A stretch of DNA of 64,000 nt from Nannobrachium achirus (Eukaryota; Chordata; Actinopteri; Myctophiformes; Myctophidae). Shown piece after piece: positions 12,490 through 22,859 of this stretch. The notes beneath the pieces are model-generated. The model saw nothing but the letters and a program-made list of their open reading frames with translations, was not told where the DNA came from and ran no database searches. Each line of letters opens with the position of its first letter. The first letter of the stretch is position 1. The position numbers and the translations under genes were made by a program. The DNA lies in the NCBI GenBank assembly GCA_963921795.1, contig OY997654.1:5237217-5301216 (forward strand). Reading direction: 5' to 3'.

Positions 12490-13220
12490 ACCCCCGGGAG
12501 ACCCTCCTGAGAAGCGGAGGTCCCCTCCCCGCCCGGGCCTCGGTCCTTGGAGTGGAGCAATAGCTTGTAGATCGGCTAATTGAGTATTTTCCATATTTAT
12601 TTTCCCGGTGGCGCTGGGGTCCCTGGGGGTCCCTGGAGCTCCAGGGGTCCCTCGGGGCCCAGGCGGTGGCCCTGCCGCCGGGGACCCCCTGGTTGCCGTC
12701 CCCGTCTCTCCCGGTCGCTCCGGGGCCGATTTAAAGCCTTTTTAGCGGACTGCAGTTGCAGGGGTCTGCCACTAGGTGGCGCTCTACGAACGGCCGTCTC
12801 CGGGCCGCCGAGGCGGACGCGTGGGTACCGGCCCCAGCTCTCCCGGTCGCTCCTAGATCGAGTTACAGCATTTTATTTGCGCTGCAGTGGCGGGGGGTCC
12901 TCCAATAGGGGCGCGACCTGGTGCGTCGTTCCGGAGCACCAGGAGTCGTGGTCCCCGGGAATTCCCTGTGAGCAGCCCCTTTGGGGGGATCATTTGGTCA
13001 TTTTTTAGCTTTTTGGCGGTGGTCCCCGGGGGTCCCCGGAGCTCCAGGGGGTCCCTGGCTACTCTGCAGTCCCAGGCCCAGGCCCCAAAGTCAGACAGGA
13101 GCGGAGCAGCGGCCCGTCTGGTTCTCCAAAGCCATATCCCAGGTCCACAGTCATATCGCCAGGGGTCCCTGGAGGTGGTCCCTGATCGGTAGTCCCCGGA
13201 CTCTGCAGTCTGAGGCCAAG
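12490..13220. repeat. G/C-rich block related to the palindrome-ended family interior
   Basis: Shares GGTACCGGCCCC(A/G)GCTCTCC, GAGTTAC(A/G)GCATTTTAT, GCTGCAGTGG, GAGCACCAGGAGT and GGTCCC(C/T)(G/A)GGAATTCCC with 22040-22340 and, inverted, with 58620-58930. Repeated GGGGTCCC(T/C)GG produces long proline/glycine-rich open frames that I do not regard as genes. Confidence 0.75.
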
Positions 13221-13224
13221 GCCC

Positions 13225-13475
13225 CAGAAACCCCTCAGGGACCCAGAGAGGTCCCCGAACCACACTTTGGGAACCAGCCAAGGACCCCTTTGAAACCCTG
13301 TAGGTCCCCCCAGAGGTCCCCAAACCACACTTTGGGAACCAGCCATGAATGTACTAGGCTGTTGTGAACCAGCCATGGAAACCCTGGGGGTCCCCAAACC
13401 ACACTTTGGGAACCAGCCAGGGACCCCCTGGAAACCCGGGGTCCCCAAACCACACTTTGGGAACCAACCAGGCAG
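13225..13475. repeat. Minisatellite, CCAAACCACACTTTGGGAACC units
   Basis: Four to five imperfect copies of GGTCCCC(A/G)AACCACACTT plus TGGGAACCAGCCA and GGAAACCC. The inverse (GGTTCCCAAAGTGTGG) resembles a hAT terminus. Confidence 0.75.
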
Positions 13476-13966
13476 TAGTAGGCTAGACTATGGCTCTCTG
13501 CTGCCCCCCATTGATAAAACATAGTCGGCACAGAATTGTACACGAAAGGCAGCCAGCGAGTGATCACGCACCATGGTCACTATGAGACATGTACAATGAC
13601 TGTACACCGGCTCCAAAGGGTACACGGGCCATGGTCATTAACATTGAAACTGCCTGCCGTAGACACCAAAAACAATTGTTACCCATTATTATAAACGCTA
13701 TACAATGGACGTTAAGCATCAGGGGAAAGTGTTAAGTTGGAGGACGATATGGACCCAGAACGTCATAATTTATTCGCATTTATTGTCTGACCAGTTTCCA
13801 TTCACAAATGTGCATTTAGTTTATCCGATAAAGCCTCAAAATCCACCTCCTCCAAGCGGATAAAAGTTTTTGCGGCTAATGAAAGTTTATTCGAATGTTG
13901 AAGTGTTTCCATAAAAAGATTTAAGCGAATAAGCCTTAATGCACATTAAGAGGCTTTATGGAAACA

Positions 13967-14140
13967 CCACTACAGTCACAATTACATACTTGGGTTGCAT
14001 CCTAGAGGCAAATCTTAAGTGACAAAATGACCTCTAAGGTCACCAAAAAAATCAAGCAAAGAAATTCTTACAGAGGATCGCCCGATCGGTCAGTAAAAAT
14101 ACTCTAGCAGGACCCGCCTCACGGAGACGCCCCTCTCAAT
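13967..14140 (+). pseudogene. LINE reverse-transcriptase fragment, right part
   Basis: Reads TVTITYLGCILEANL and then, after a frameshift, SDKMTSKVTKKIKQR. The pattern YLGC followed by (K/R)-rich KI-(K/R) is the usual post-catalytic RT region of LINEs. Continues 1-120. Confidence 0.45.
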
Positions 14141-14170
14141 AATCTTAAAGGCCGGATGACAGCCAAAGAA

Positions 14171-14260
14171 GTTTAACATTATGATACAGTAGGTCACGTG
14201 GTCTTTCTCCAAACAGTTTAACATTATGATACAGTAGGTCACGTGGTCTTTCTCCAAACA
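14171..14260 (+). repeat. 45-bp perfect tandem duplication with CACGTG
   Basis: Two copies starting at 14171 and 14216. Each contains GGTCACGTGGTC, a textbook E-box (USF/TFE-type) core. No gene is seen immediately downstream. Confidence 0.85.
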
Positions 14261-14735
14261 GTCTGAAAAGGAGGCGGGCCGTATCAGTTAGTAGTGAGTG
14301 TATACTTCGTCCGTCGTGCGGTGCCGCGCACAACGTGATGCGCTGTTGTTAGCTTGTGGTGCGGCTAGCACCGCACGGCTAATTTGTGTCTACACACACA
14401 CCCGCGCGCGAAAGCACACACACACAGGCTACACACACACAGAGTGTATGAGCCACGGACCTCCTCTGCGGAGGTCAGGGGAGGAGATCGCTGGACCCTC
14501 GTTCCAGTCAGGTTTAGGGGAAGAGACAGCAGGGTATGGCCGACAAAACCGTCTCAGGGATTTTTTTACCGGTATAACCACTGGTTTTATAGCGAATGCT
14601 GTATAATTTTTACCCCTAGAACTGATAGTTTTAAAGTTGGTTTAGAATTTCGGAAACACACCTCGGACAGCTTTTGTTGAGGCAGTTTCAAAAGATAATG
14701 ATATGGATGCTCGACTCCACCCCTCCCCCCATATT
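14261..14735. other. CpG- and CA-containing unassigned stretch
   Basis: Includes short CA/CG alternations (14388-14440) and a hairpin CCTCTGCGGAGG. No coding exon recognised. Confidence 0.3.
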
Positions 14736-14737
14736 AG

Positions 14738-14820
14738 CCCAATCAAATTAAGGTATTGCCGTTACTGTACAGAAAGTACTACTTTCAGTACAGTAACTAC
14801 AATAAATTAATTTGATTGGG
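14738..14820. repeat. 83-bp near-perfect palindrome
   Basis: The arms CCCAATCAAATTAA and TTAATTTGATTGGG, continuing through GTTACTGTAC and GTACAGTAAC to a GAAAGTA-TACTTTC centre, give a hairpin of about 40 bp. Typical of a tiny foldback MITE. Confidence 0.85.
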
Positions 14821-15469
14821 TAATTTAACATGGGGGTACATGACATCATTAAAAAAAATTGGCTAATTTGATAGCCATAATTAGCTGTTTTGGCCATGTC
14901 ACCCGACCTTTAAGAAAGTGTATATGAACGTTAGACTTAGTGCAAAGCATTACTGTACCTACTACCTACCGATCCATTACAATAATACACGCAGAATAAG
15001 GCCAAAGCCATATCCAAACTATAACAATTTTACTTTATTTTGAGCACAGTAGTTAGTAGTAGTCAAATTAATAGCTTTCTCAGTATGTTTTTCTCTTTAG
15101 CAAAGTTACAAAGTTTTCCCTTTTTTTAAGCATAGTACAAAGTATGTTTCAATGTATTATTTAGCACAGTTTATTTTGAGCACTGTAGTGACAAATTAAT
15201 ATCTGTGCATTGTGCAAATGCAGGCTTTTCTCAGTACAAGTTTTAAGATTGTCTTCATGCCTTTACTAGTTCTGACTTTGTCCACCCTCCATGTGTCCGG
15301 CAAGGATTTCAGCCACTCCTGGAAGTTCAGGCGTTTCCGCGAGGCGGGTCTTAACTTAACAAAGGCCTTGAAGAGAAGCCTCCAAACAGCCTAAAACGAA
15401 CTGATTAGGCTTCTGCTTAAACCTTCCATCTCAGGCTCACCTCACCGCTAATCACTTTCTAAGAGTGGG

Positions 15470-16560
15470 GAGGCTCACGGTAGCTGACAGAGTAGGCCTA
15501 CAGTATCCTGCAATGGGCCTGGTGTACAAGATACACTACACCACTAAGATACCCATGTACCTGACTAAATACTGGTGTACAAGATACACTACACCACTAA
15601 GATACCCATGTACCTGACTAAATACTGGTGTACAAGATACACTACACCACTAAGATACCCATGTACCTGACTAAATACTGGTGTACAAGATACGCTACAC
15701 CACTAAGATACCCATGTACCTGACTAAATACTGGTGTACAAGATACACTACACCACTAAGATACCCATGTACCTGACTAAATACTGGTGTACAAGATACA
15801 CTACACCACTAAGATACCCATGTACTGTCCTGACTAACTACTTCCAAAACGTCAATGATGTCCACAATTACAACACCAGAGGCAGCTCCACAGACCACAT
15901 CAAACCTAAATTTGGCTCAACCAGTTGGTTAAATTGTGTTCTCTTACTGTGCTGCAAACAAGTCCTGGCCTCTCTATTGTAAATACCATTTATTTTGCAT
16001 GTTGTTTTTTACAACTGATCCTTTTTCTGCAATATATTTTATGCAGAGTAGCCTACTGTGTTTTAATGTCATTCAATGTTAAAATAGGACCCCAATTGAA
16101 ACACGCCCAAAAGGCTTTCTTGTGGTGGTGTTTATCCTTTTAGTTGACAGTGAACTGTACTGTCATGAAACTGCAAACTTCTAATGAAGTCTTCAATCAG
16201 TCAGTCTATGAAATGGTTTTCTGATGACACCTGCTGGTTATAATGAGCAACTGCAGCCTTCAAGGACTTACTGTCTCCAGACTGGAGCAGTTTTCTCTTC
16301 ATATCATCTTCAGTTCACAATGTTTCAGAGTAGTTGTTGTTCATGTTGATACAACATTAATAAATGTACATAAATGTACACGTATGAAGCTCAGAATCAG
16401 CTAATTTCAAATATATAACCTTTATTTAATCAGTAAAAATACATATTTTATGCACAGGCCAAGAAGCAGGATATGTCTGCAGTTCCATGAACAGTAAACA
16501 CAACAAACACACTGACTACAGTCACCACTCCAACTGAAGTCTCTAACTATAGTCCTGTGT
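15470..16560 (+). pseudogene. LINE 3'-end relic, paralogue of 40809-41680
   Basis: Frame 15734-15982 includes HNYNTRGSSTDHI, as at the C-terminus of some LINE polymerases. The downstream non-coding tail (GGACCCCAATTGAAACA, GACACCTGCTGGT, GTACACGTATGAAGC, CACAACAAACACACTGACTA) is shared collinearly with 40960-41650. The minisatellite was amplified only in this copy. Confidence 0.65.
15521..15838 (+). repeat. 53-bp minisatellite, six copies
   Basis: Copies begin at 15521, 15574, 15627, 15680, 15733 and 15786, each with GGTGTACAAGATACACTAC. Confidence 0.95.
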
Positions 16561-17030
16561 GACATTCATATCCACCACAATCACTTTAATAGTGTAAACT
16601 AGTCTCTAACTATAGTCCTGTTGACATTCATATCCACCACTATAACATTAATAGTGGGAACAAGCCAACCAACTGAAGTGTCTTTCAGGGGTTGACACTA
16701 AGGTCTCAGAGGCACTTGCCTGTCGGGCAAATACAGGTCATATTCTAACTGCCCACTTGCCCAAAAAGTAAATTGTCCATTGAATTACTGTTCAATCTTT
16801 TGTGTGATAAAGAAAATGCCATACCTCTATTTGTATGCCAAATACCCAACATAGCTATGAATGTGACTATGGGTTCACACTTATATACTTGTATATTTTT
16901 TAGTTTTGCAACAGTGAAAACGGCACATTATAGGTAAACAAAGCTCTTATTTTACATTCCACAGAGCAGAAGACAGAGCGCTCTGGACACGTTCAGGTGT
17001 TTAGACAGATATTAATATCTCCACTTTTCC
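16561..17030. other. Unassigned AT-rich stretch
   Basis: A short duplication (CTCTAACTATAGTCCTGT at about 16540 and 16604). Otherwise nothing recognised. Confidence 0.3.
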
Positions 17031-17480
17031 ACGAGATTCACACGGACGGCATTAGGCAGTTTAAGCAGCCCGTTTCTACGCAGGCGAAACGTGAAAAGGG
17101 AGCTTCTGCCGTTGTAGAGAAGGCTGTGACGGCAGCAGGTTTATACATCGATCACTGATCATTTCCGGTTACCGTTGTCATCTGCCGTAGCCGTCATTTG
17201 CTTAAAGTCACTAGTCTGTCAGCGATGGGGCTGGACCTGAAATGTTGCTGGACTGAACATATGAAAACTTCCTTTAGGAACACATGTGTGTTTTGGAAGC
17301 ATAAACGTACAGGTCACACAACTGACCGGTGCTTTGAGACTGGTGTGGGGTAATTAATCACACCATCTGCTGATTGTGTGCCCTGTAAGTTTGTGCTTCC
17401 CAAAGAAGGAAGTTTTGATACATTCAGTCCTGCGGTTATGAAGTTTATGATGAGACCTGATCAAGTGGAGACCATGTCAG
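17031..17480. repeat. Dispersed repeat, paralogue of 20520-20840
   Basis: Shares TCTCCACTTTTCCAC, TGCTGGACTGAACATATGAA, GGTGTGGGGTAATTAATCA or its variant, and TCAAGTGGAGACCA with 20520-20840 in the same order. Confidence 0.7.
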
Positions 17481-17489
17481 CTGTCGCCC

Positions 17490-17985
17490 TAACTCACTGA
17501 ACGCCATAAACGTCTTATACGTCTTTGGACCTCGGTGCCATAAACGTCTTTTACGTCTTTTTAATTAATCAAAAGTTTTATCATTTTTTCATAATTGTAA
17601 TTTCAAAAAAATCGCTCTAGAAGTTGGCCATATGCCTCCGTGACCTGAGCGATACGGCCGATTTGACTGTAGCACCAGTGTAACACAGTCCGGCGGAAAA
17701 TCGGTATAGCCGAAGATTGGTTCCGGCCGTTTAAATGTTATCTAAAACGTTCGTTTATACACTTTCCCGTGCATCCCTGACGAACTATAAGTACTCAAAA
17801 AACGCAGAAAATTCTCAGGATTCCAGCGGTGCCATCCATTCTTCTCTACCTATCCTTGATCGCGATCGCCAGGGTTCCGAAGTGTGTAGCATGCTAGCTA
17901 AAAGGCCTGGCCAAAATGTAAACAACAGGCCCAAACCAAAAAAAAGATGGACGTCTTCTTCCTTCTTCTGTTAGTTGATCAGATA
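17490..17985. other. Possible piggyBac-like relic
   Basis: GCCATAAACGTCTTATACGTC-type direct repeats near 17500-17555 resemble subterminal repeats of piggyBac-like elements. No TTAA-bounded ends were found, so this is weak. Confidence 0.25.
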
Positions 17986-18309
17986 GTAGGAGACCACCCT
18001 CTGGTGGTTTTCAAATGGTATTGCACTCCAGATTGCACACAGGGCCCATCACAGCACACACATATGATGATGATCAAGACATCTTACACATGTTCTATTG
18101 AAGCCCAAATCTAATGATAGGATATATATATATAAATATACATGTTTTCCTTTGTAAGAGGGGTAGTGTGGCTTTCGATAGAAGCATAGATTTATATATG
18201 TAATTTAAGTACAAAATATGATTTTGGCCCCCATAAAAAGGCAAAATTAAGCAAAATGGCTGGCACCAGTTTTGTAGATTTTGAATAAAGGGTGGCATTC
18301 ACAACTACA

Positions 18310-18410
18310 GATATCATCCTAGTTATCGTCGTAGTAACTACAGATCATCCTAGTAACTACAGATATCATCCTAGTAACTACAGATATCATCCTAGTAACT
18401 AACTAATCTG
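18310..18410. repeat. Short tandem repeat ATCATCCTAGTAACTACAG
   Basis: Four imperfect copies of about 22 bp. Confidence 0.85.
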
Positions 18411-18420
18411 TAAACTGTAT

Positions 18421-18423
<3 letters not shown>

Positions 18424-18507
<84 letters not shown>

Positions 18508-18520
18508 GGGGGGGGGGGGG
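18424..18520. repeat. (TA)n followed by a 15-G run
   Basis: About 80 bases of TA then uninterrupted G (18506-18520). Confidence 0.95.
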
Positions 18521-20060
18521 TCCCTGCTTCATCTCTCTCTCAGCAAAGTTGTCCTTGGCCTGAACACGTTGGAGACCCCTGTCATAGAGTATAAACCGAG
18601 CTATTTGGTCACAAGATTAACTTAGACCTCACAGTTTAATACAGTTGTTTCTAAACTCTCTCGCCATCATCATCTATTATTCATTATGTTACTCTGTAGG
18701 CTTCTATTTAGACATAGTAATGATGCATGATAGGGTCAGATAAATTAATAGACAGTTTGTTTATAAGGTGATCAATGGTCTATGGTAGTAATATTTAGTT
18801 ATAGTAGACTGCAGAGGGCGCAGGTGAGTCATTACAATCATTTCCCACCATGGAGAATGGAGAATATTTTTCTCCATGGTGAATTTACAACACACAACAG
18901 CCTAGGTCTAAATGACCCAAGATTCTTTTTTTTTGCAAGTTCTTGACAGTGTGCAGGTGTTTTTCTTAGATTTTATTATCAGAGATCCCCTTTCTGACAA
19001 CAGTTGGAGACACATTTAAAATGGAATGGTCAATATAATCACATCAGTGTAATGTGGCTTTTCAGACACTTTGACATATTTAGTCTATAACATGGTCACG
19101 TTTCTGGTAGAAAATGTGCATTTATAAATAAATGCACGTTTTCTGCCAGAACTTTCAAAGGGATGTGCAACTATAGAGGACTATTATCTGACTCCAAGTC
19201 TGAAGCATTAATTATTGGGTGAGAACACATGCAATACGGAGCATTTTACTGCCACAGAGATCAGTCTGCTAACTGACTGTGGATAGGACAGATCTATGGC
19301 TGTGTATTAAAGGAATATTACACACAGTGTTATATGTAAGATCTATGGCTGAGTATTAAGGAATATTACACAGAGTGTTATAGCCTAAATGTAAGATCTA
19401 TGGCTATGTATTTGTAATAGTACAGAGTGTTAATAGCCTATGTAAAAGGGCCTATATGTAAGATGACAGAGGTTGTATTTCTAGGGCTCCACTTACCTCA
19501 GAGGAATCCATTCTGAACTGAGCCCTCATGGAGGACCCCCGGAGGAAGACGATGGTACCATAATAATCACTGAGGAGGAGTCATGGAGGACCCCCAGGAT
19601 GACCTCATGGAGGACCCCCAGAGGATCAACTGGAACCAGATCAGATGGACCCCCGCTGTTCCACTTCCACTCTGGTCTGTCCTAGGAGTAGGTCTCTCCC
19701 AAGAGAGACTTTATTGTCAGTTTGCATAGGAAAAGGTACAGTTTCATCGTTCATGACAGTACAGGTCTCTGGTAAAAGGTCAACTAAAAGGATAAACACC
19801 TCAAGAGAGCTTTTGGGCTTGATTCAACTGGGGTCTTTTTTTTTCTTATTGATTACTCACCACATGGAGACTTGAATGGATATTTATTTGTCAGATGACC
19901 AGTCCAGCAGTGCTTCTCTATGGAGACACAAAGAGGCTCCTCAAATTATTGTCTAATGTGACAAAAACTAAACAAATATCCATGAATTCAAGTCTCCATG
20001 GCGTGAGGAATCAACATAAATAACCTATTTTTTTTTTGTTCTTATATAAACACAAAATAA
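18521..20060. repeat. Dispersed segment shared with 23980-25075 and 59880-61200
   Basis: Collinear landmarks: ACATAGTAATGATG, AAGGTGATCAATGGTCTATGG, CTGCAGAGGGCGCA, TTTCCCACCATGGAGAATA/G, TTTTATTATCAGAGATCCCC, GTCAATATAATCACATC, GGTCACGTTTCTGG. The downstream block 19460-19840 is shared with 24430-24840. The start of 18521 is the distal end of a CAGGGGTCT-type hAT element present at the same place in 59880-59951. Confidence 0.75.
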
Positions 20061-20520
20061 AACATCGTTTCCCCTCAGTCACTTGCAGTGCAACATAAAG
20101 CTGCTTATCTAAAAACACAAAAGGACCTCAAACTAAAACAAATCATCAATTCAAGATATGGACACTAATAATAATAATAATAATAATACACAACATGACT
20201 CTATAGCAGTGACAGACTGATCATCCTAGAATGGATGATATTATATTCATGTACCATCAAACATTGATTTAAAACAACAGTCAACGTGTGCTGAAAACAG
20301 CAATAGAGACTATTGCTATGTTCTACCAGAGCCTAGAATGTCTGTGATCTCACATAAAACACTGTGTTAATATTACAAACACACAGCCATTGATCGGTAC
20401 TATCCGCGCACAGTTAGCAGACTTGTTCCCGCGGTAACAAAGTTCTCTGCATTGCGTGTGCTGTGCACTCAATAATTAATTCCTAAGACTTGGAGTCATT
20501 TAAGTTAAGTAAGTAAAATA
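20060..20520. other. Unassigned, with (AAT)n at 20166-20188
   Basis: Only a short microsatellite is evident. Confidence 0.4.
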
Positions 20521-20840
20521 TCTCCACTTTTCCACAATCTGAACACAAACAACATTCTCAGTCAACGACGGAGAAAGGGGCTGAAATGACTGCTGGACTG
20601 AACATATGAAAACATCCTACGCACGTGTGAAGCACAAACGTACGGGGCACAACATTGACCGGTGCTTTGAGTTTGGCGTGGGGTAATTAATCACACCACT
20701 TGCTAACTGTGTGCCCTGTACGTTTGTGCTTCCTAAAGGAGGAGGTTTAGATGCATTCAGTCCTCCACTCATTCTGGTGTTCAGGTTTATGATGAGACCC
20801 CATCAAGTGGAGACCACGTCAGCCGTCGTCATAGTAACTA
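20520..20840. repeat. Dispersed repeat, paralogue of 17031-17480
   Basis: See shared landmarks listed there. The 20711-20956 open frame is not conserved in the paralogue. Confidence 0.7.
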
Positions 20841-20884
20841 CAGATGTTTTACACATAGCTGTCCGCATCAATGCCTTTTTAGGT

Positions 20885-21238
20885 CAGTGGTTCTCAACCT
20901 TTTCAGGCTGTGACCCTCAAAATAATCATATTTTAACTGGGGACCCCCCACCCTGAAGAGCACTAAGAGTTGAGGCTTTATATTTTGTATAACATGGTTC
21001 TATTGTGAAAACAGCAGATCTAAATGCTCACAACGCCTCACAATTTCTGCCTCTAATATTTGATAATTTGGCCAATGTTTAGAAATGTGCAGATACCCTC
21101 TATACACTTAAACTTTATGTTGGTTTGTTTACTGTTGAGTGAGAAATCAATGTTGCACATTAAGTTAATCATCCGGTGACACCCCAAGATAATTTGGGGA
21201 CCCCCTGAGGGTCCCGACCCACAGGTTGAGAACCACTG
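20885..21238. mobile_element. hAT-type MITE, 354 bp
   Basis: The TIR CAGTGGTTCTCAACCTTTTC (20885) is mirrored by GGTTGAGAACCACTG (ending 21238). Flanks TTTTAGGT and TTTCAGAT agree at 6 of 8 positions, a decayed 8-bp target duplication. It carries a half copy of the dispersed hairpin motif at 21009-21045, as do 4310-4620 and about 47734. Confidence 0.85.
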
Positions 21239-21427
21239 TTTCAGATCTCAATGCCAACATACCGTAGTGATTGTTGATTGGATGAAGAGAGACGTCGTGC
21301 AGAAGGACGTAACGTTGAGTTGTGGAACTTCCTTCTACGTTGTTGACAAACAGGAAGACAACCTCTTCTTCCTGTGAAGGGACATCCATATCAAGACAAG
21401 AGGACAATCTCACAGAACTACGTATAG

Positions 21428-21646
21428 CAGGGGTCTTCAACGTGTTCAGGCCAAGGACCCCTTTGCTGAGAGAGAGATGAAGCAGGGACCCCCCAATATA
21501 TATTGTATACAATTGTGTTGCAGATTAAAAATGTTTTTAGATTTTAGACAGCTTAGACTTGTTTGACAGCACAGTCAGTGAGTGTATGTTGGATTAATGT
21601 GTATTTTCAGACATTTAAGTCAATACGTTTAGTCTGAAGACCCCTG
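21428..21646. mobile_element. hAT-type MITE, 219 bp, perfect 8-bp TSD
   Basis: Ends CAGGGGTCTTCAA and CTGAAGACCCCTG. ACGTATAG is present on both sides (21420-21427 and 21647-21654). Non-coding. Confidence 0.93.
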
Positions 21647-21711
21647 ACGTATAGGGTTAGTTATGACAGCAATGATGTCATTAACACTCAGATGCTACAC
21701 ACAATCTATAC

Positions 21712-22680
21712 ACCAGTAAGACTCCCTATTCGGGAGATAAGCGACCGTAGGTCACTTATCTCCAAAATCTTCCTGATCCATGTTGATGACATGAGTGTAG
21801 ACATACTGTGTAGTGATTTTTGTGATTTTAGGGCAAAATCTGTAGGAGCAGTGTCCAAAAATGTGTTTTTAAAAATTGGCGTGAAGGTGGCGCTATATGG
21901 GACAGATTCATGTTGATGGGATGAGTCTAGACATACTGTGTAGCAATTTGTGTGATTTTAGGGGGCAAACTGTAGGAGCAGTGGCCAAAAATGTGTTTTA
22001 AAAATCGGCCTGAAGGTGGCGCTAGAAGAGGGGCATGTGAGAAATGAGGGGTGGGGTCTCCGCGTTGCCTTGGCGGACGAATAGGTACCGGCCCCGGCTC
22101 TCCCGGACGCTCCTAGCCCGAGTTACGGCATTTTATGTGAGCTGCAGTGGAGGGGGTCCTCCACTGGGGGCGCCACCACTTTGGCATCCGTTCTGGAGCA
22201 CCAGGAGTGGGTGGTCCCCAGGAATTCCCCGTGAGCAGCCCCGTTGGGGTGGTCATTTTTGCACATGTGGTCATTTTTTACACCTGGGGGTCCCCCAGGG
22301 ACCTGGGGGTCCCTGGAGCTCCGGGGGTCCTTGGAGGTTGTAGTTTGGCAGGTAAGGAGTGTGCGTGCAAAAGTTGACATGGATGGGGGCAACGGTTGTG
22401 GAGATATGAGCAGGGCAAAAGTGTGACATGTGACGTATGACTCACAGAGGGACATTTTTTTACACCTGGGGGTCCCCCAGGGACCTGGGGGTCCCTGGAG
22501 CTGCGGGGGTCCTTGGAGGTTGTAGTTTGGCAGGTAAGGAGTGTGTGTGCAAAATTTGGCATGGATGGGGGCAACGGTTGTGTAGATATGAGCAGGACAA
22601 AAGTGTGACGGACTGACTCACTGACTCACTGACGGACAGCCCGTGGAGGTTTTGGTAGTAAATGCGACCTACGGTCGCAA
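21712..22680 (-). mobile_element. Palindrome-ended (HINE-like) element, copy A
   Basis: Read on the minus strand it starts TTGCGACCGTAGGTCGCA, runs through ACCTCCA..GGGCTG and TTTTGCCCTGCTCATATCT, and ends with the hairpin GGAGATAAG...CTTATCTCC (here with one mismatch), CGAATAGGGAGTCTTACTGGT. The interior contains a duplicated block ending TGGGGGTCC..CTGGAGCTCC. The shared core GCGACC-TA-GGTCGC near each end is a subterminal inverted repeat, as in Helentron-associated elements. Confidence 0.75.
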
Positions 22681-22859
22681 TTAACCAGTAAGACTCCCTA
22701 ATCGGGAGATAAGCGACCAACCGTTGGTCGCTTATCTCCTGTCACACTGCTGACATCAGTATGACATCACACCGTACACAAATGACCCTTATACCAGGAA
22801 AGAAGCATTTATTCGACTCAGACCTTATCGCCAGGGTTGGCTTATAGCAGCTGTCGGTA

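Larger units (their letters stand above)
1381..13684. mobile_element. 12.3-kb satellite-filled insertion with short inverted ends
   Basis: The left end has ATTGTTTTTGGTGTCT (1386-1401); the right end carries the exact inverse, AGACACCAAAAACAAT (about 13661-13676). A further 30 bases in, both ends share GGCC(C/G)GTGTAC. The block sits inside the (ATT)n tail of the L2, with ATTATTA on both sides (1374-1380 and 13685-13691), so the apparent duplication is ambiguous because the target is a microsatellite. No transposase is visible. The interior is nearly all tandem repeat. Either a non-autonomous DNA transposon whose interior became satellite, or a smaller element later expanded in place. Confidence 0.55.
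121..13966. mobile_element. TIR element (ends TGTTTCCATAA) split by later insertions
   Basis: The left end reads TGTTTCCATAAGC and the right end is the inverse, GCTTTATGGAAACA. A CCA sits immediately outside both ends (118-120 and 13967-13969), a plausible 3-bp target duplication as in PIF/Harbinger. Only 121-555 and 13694-13966 belong to the element itself. A second copy at 63690-64000 reads straight across the junction (GTGGGCT then AACGCTATAC), which proves that 556-13693 is inserted material. Superfamily is an inference from TSD length. Confidence 0.7.

Noticed and set aside
12580..13448. Overlapping proline/glycine-rich frames, collagen-like
   Set aside because: Produced on both strands by GGGGTCCC repeats in a G/C-rich repeat block.
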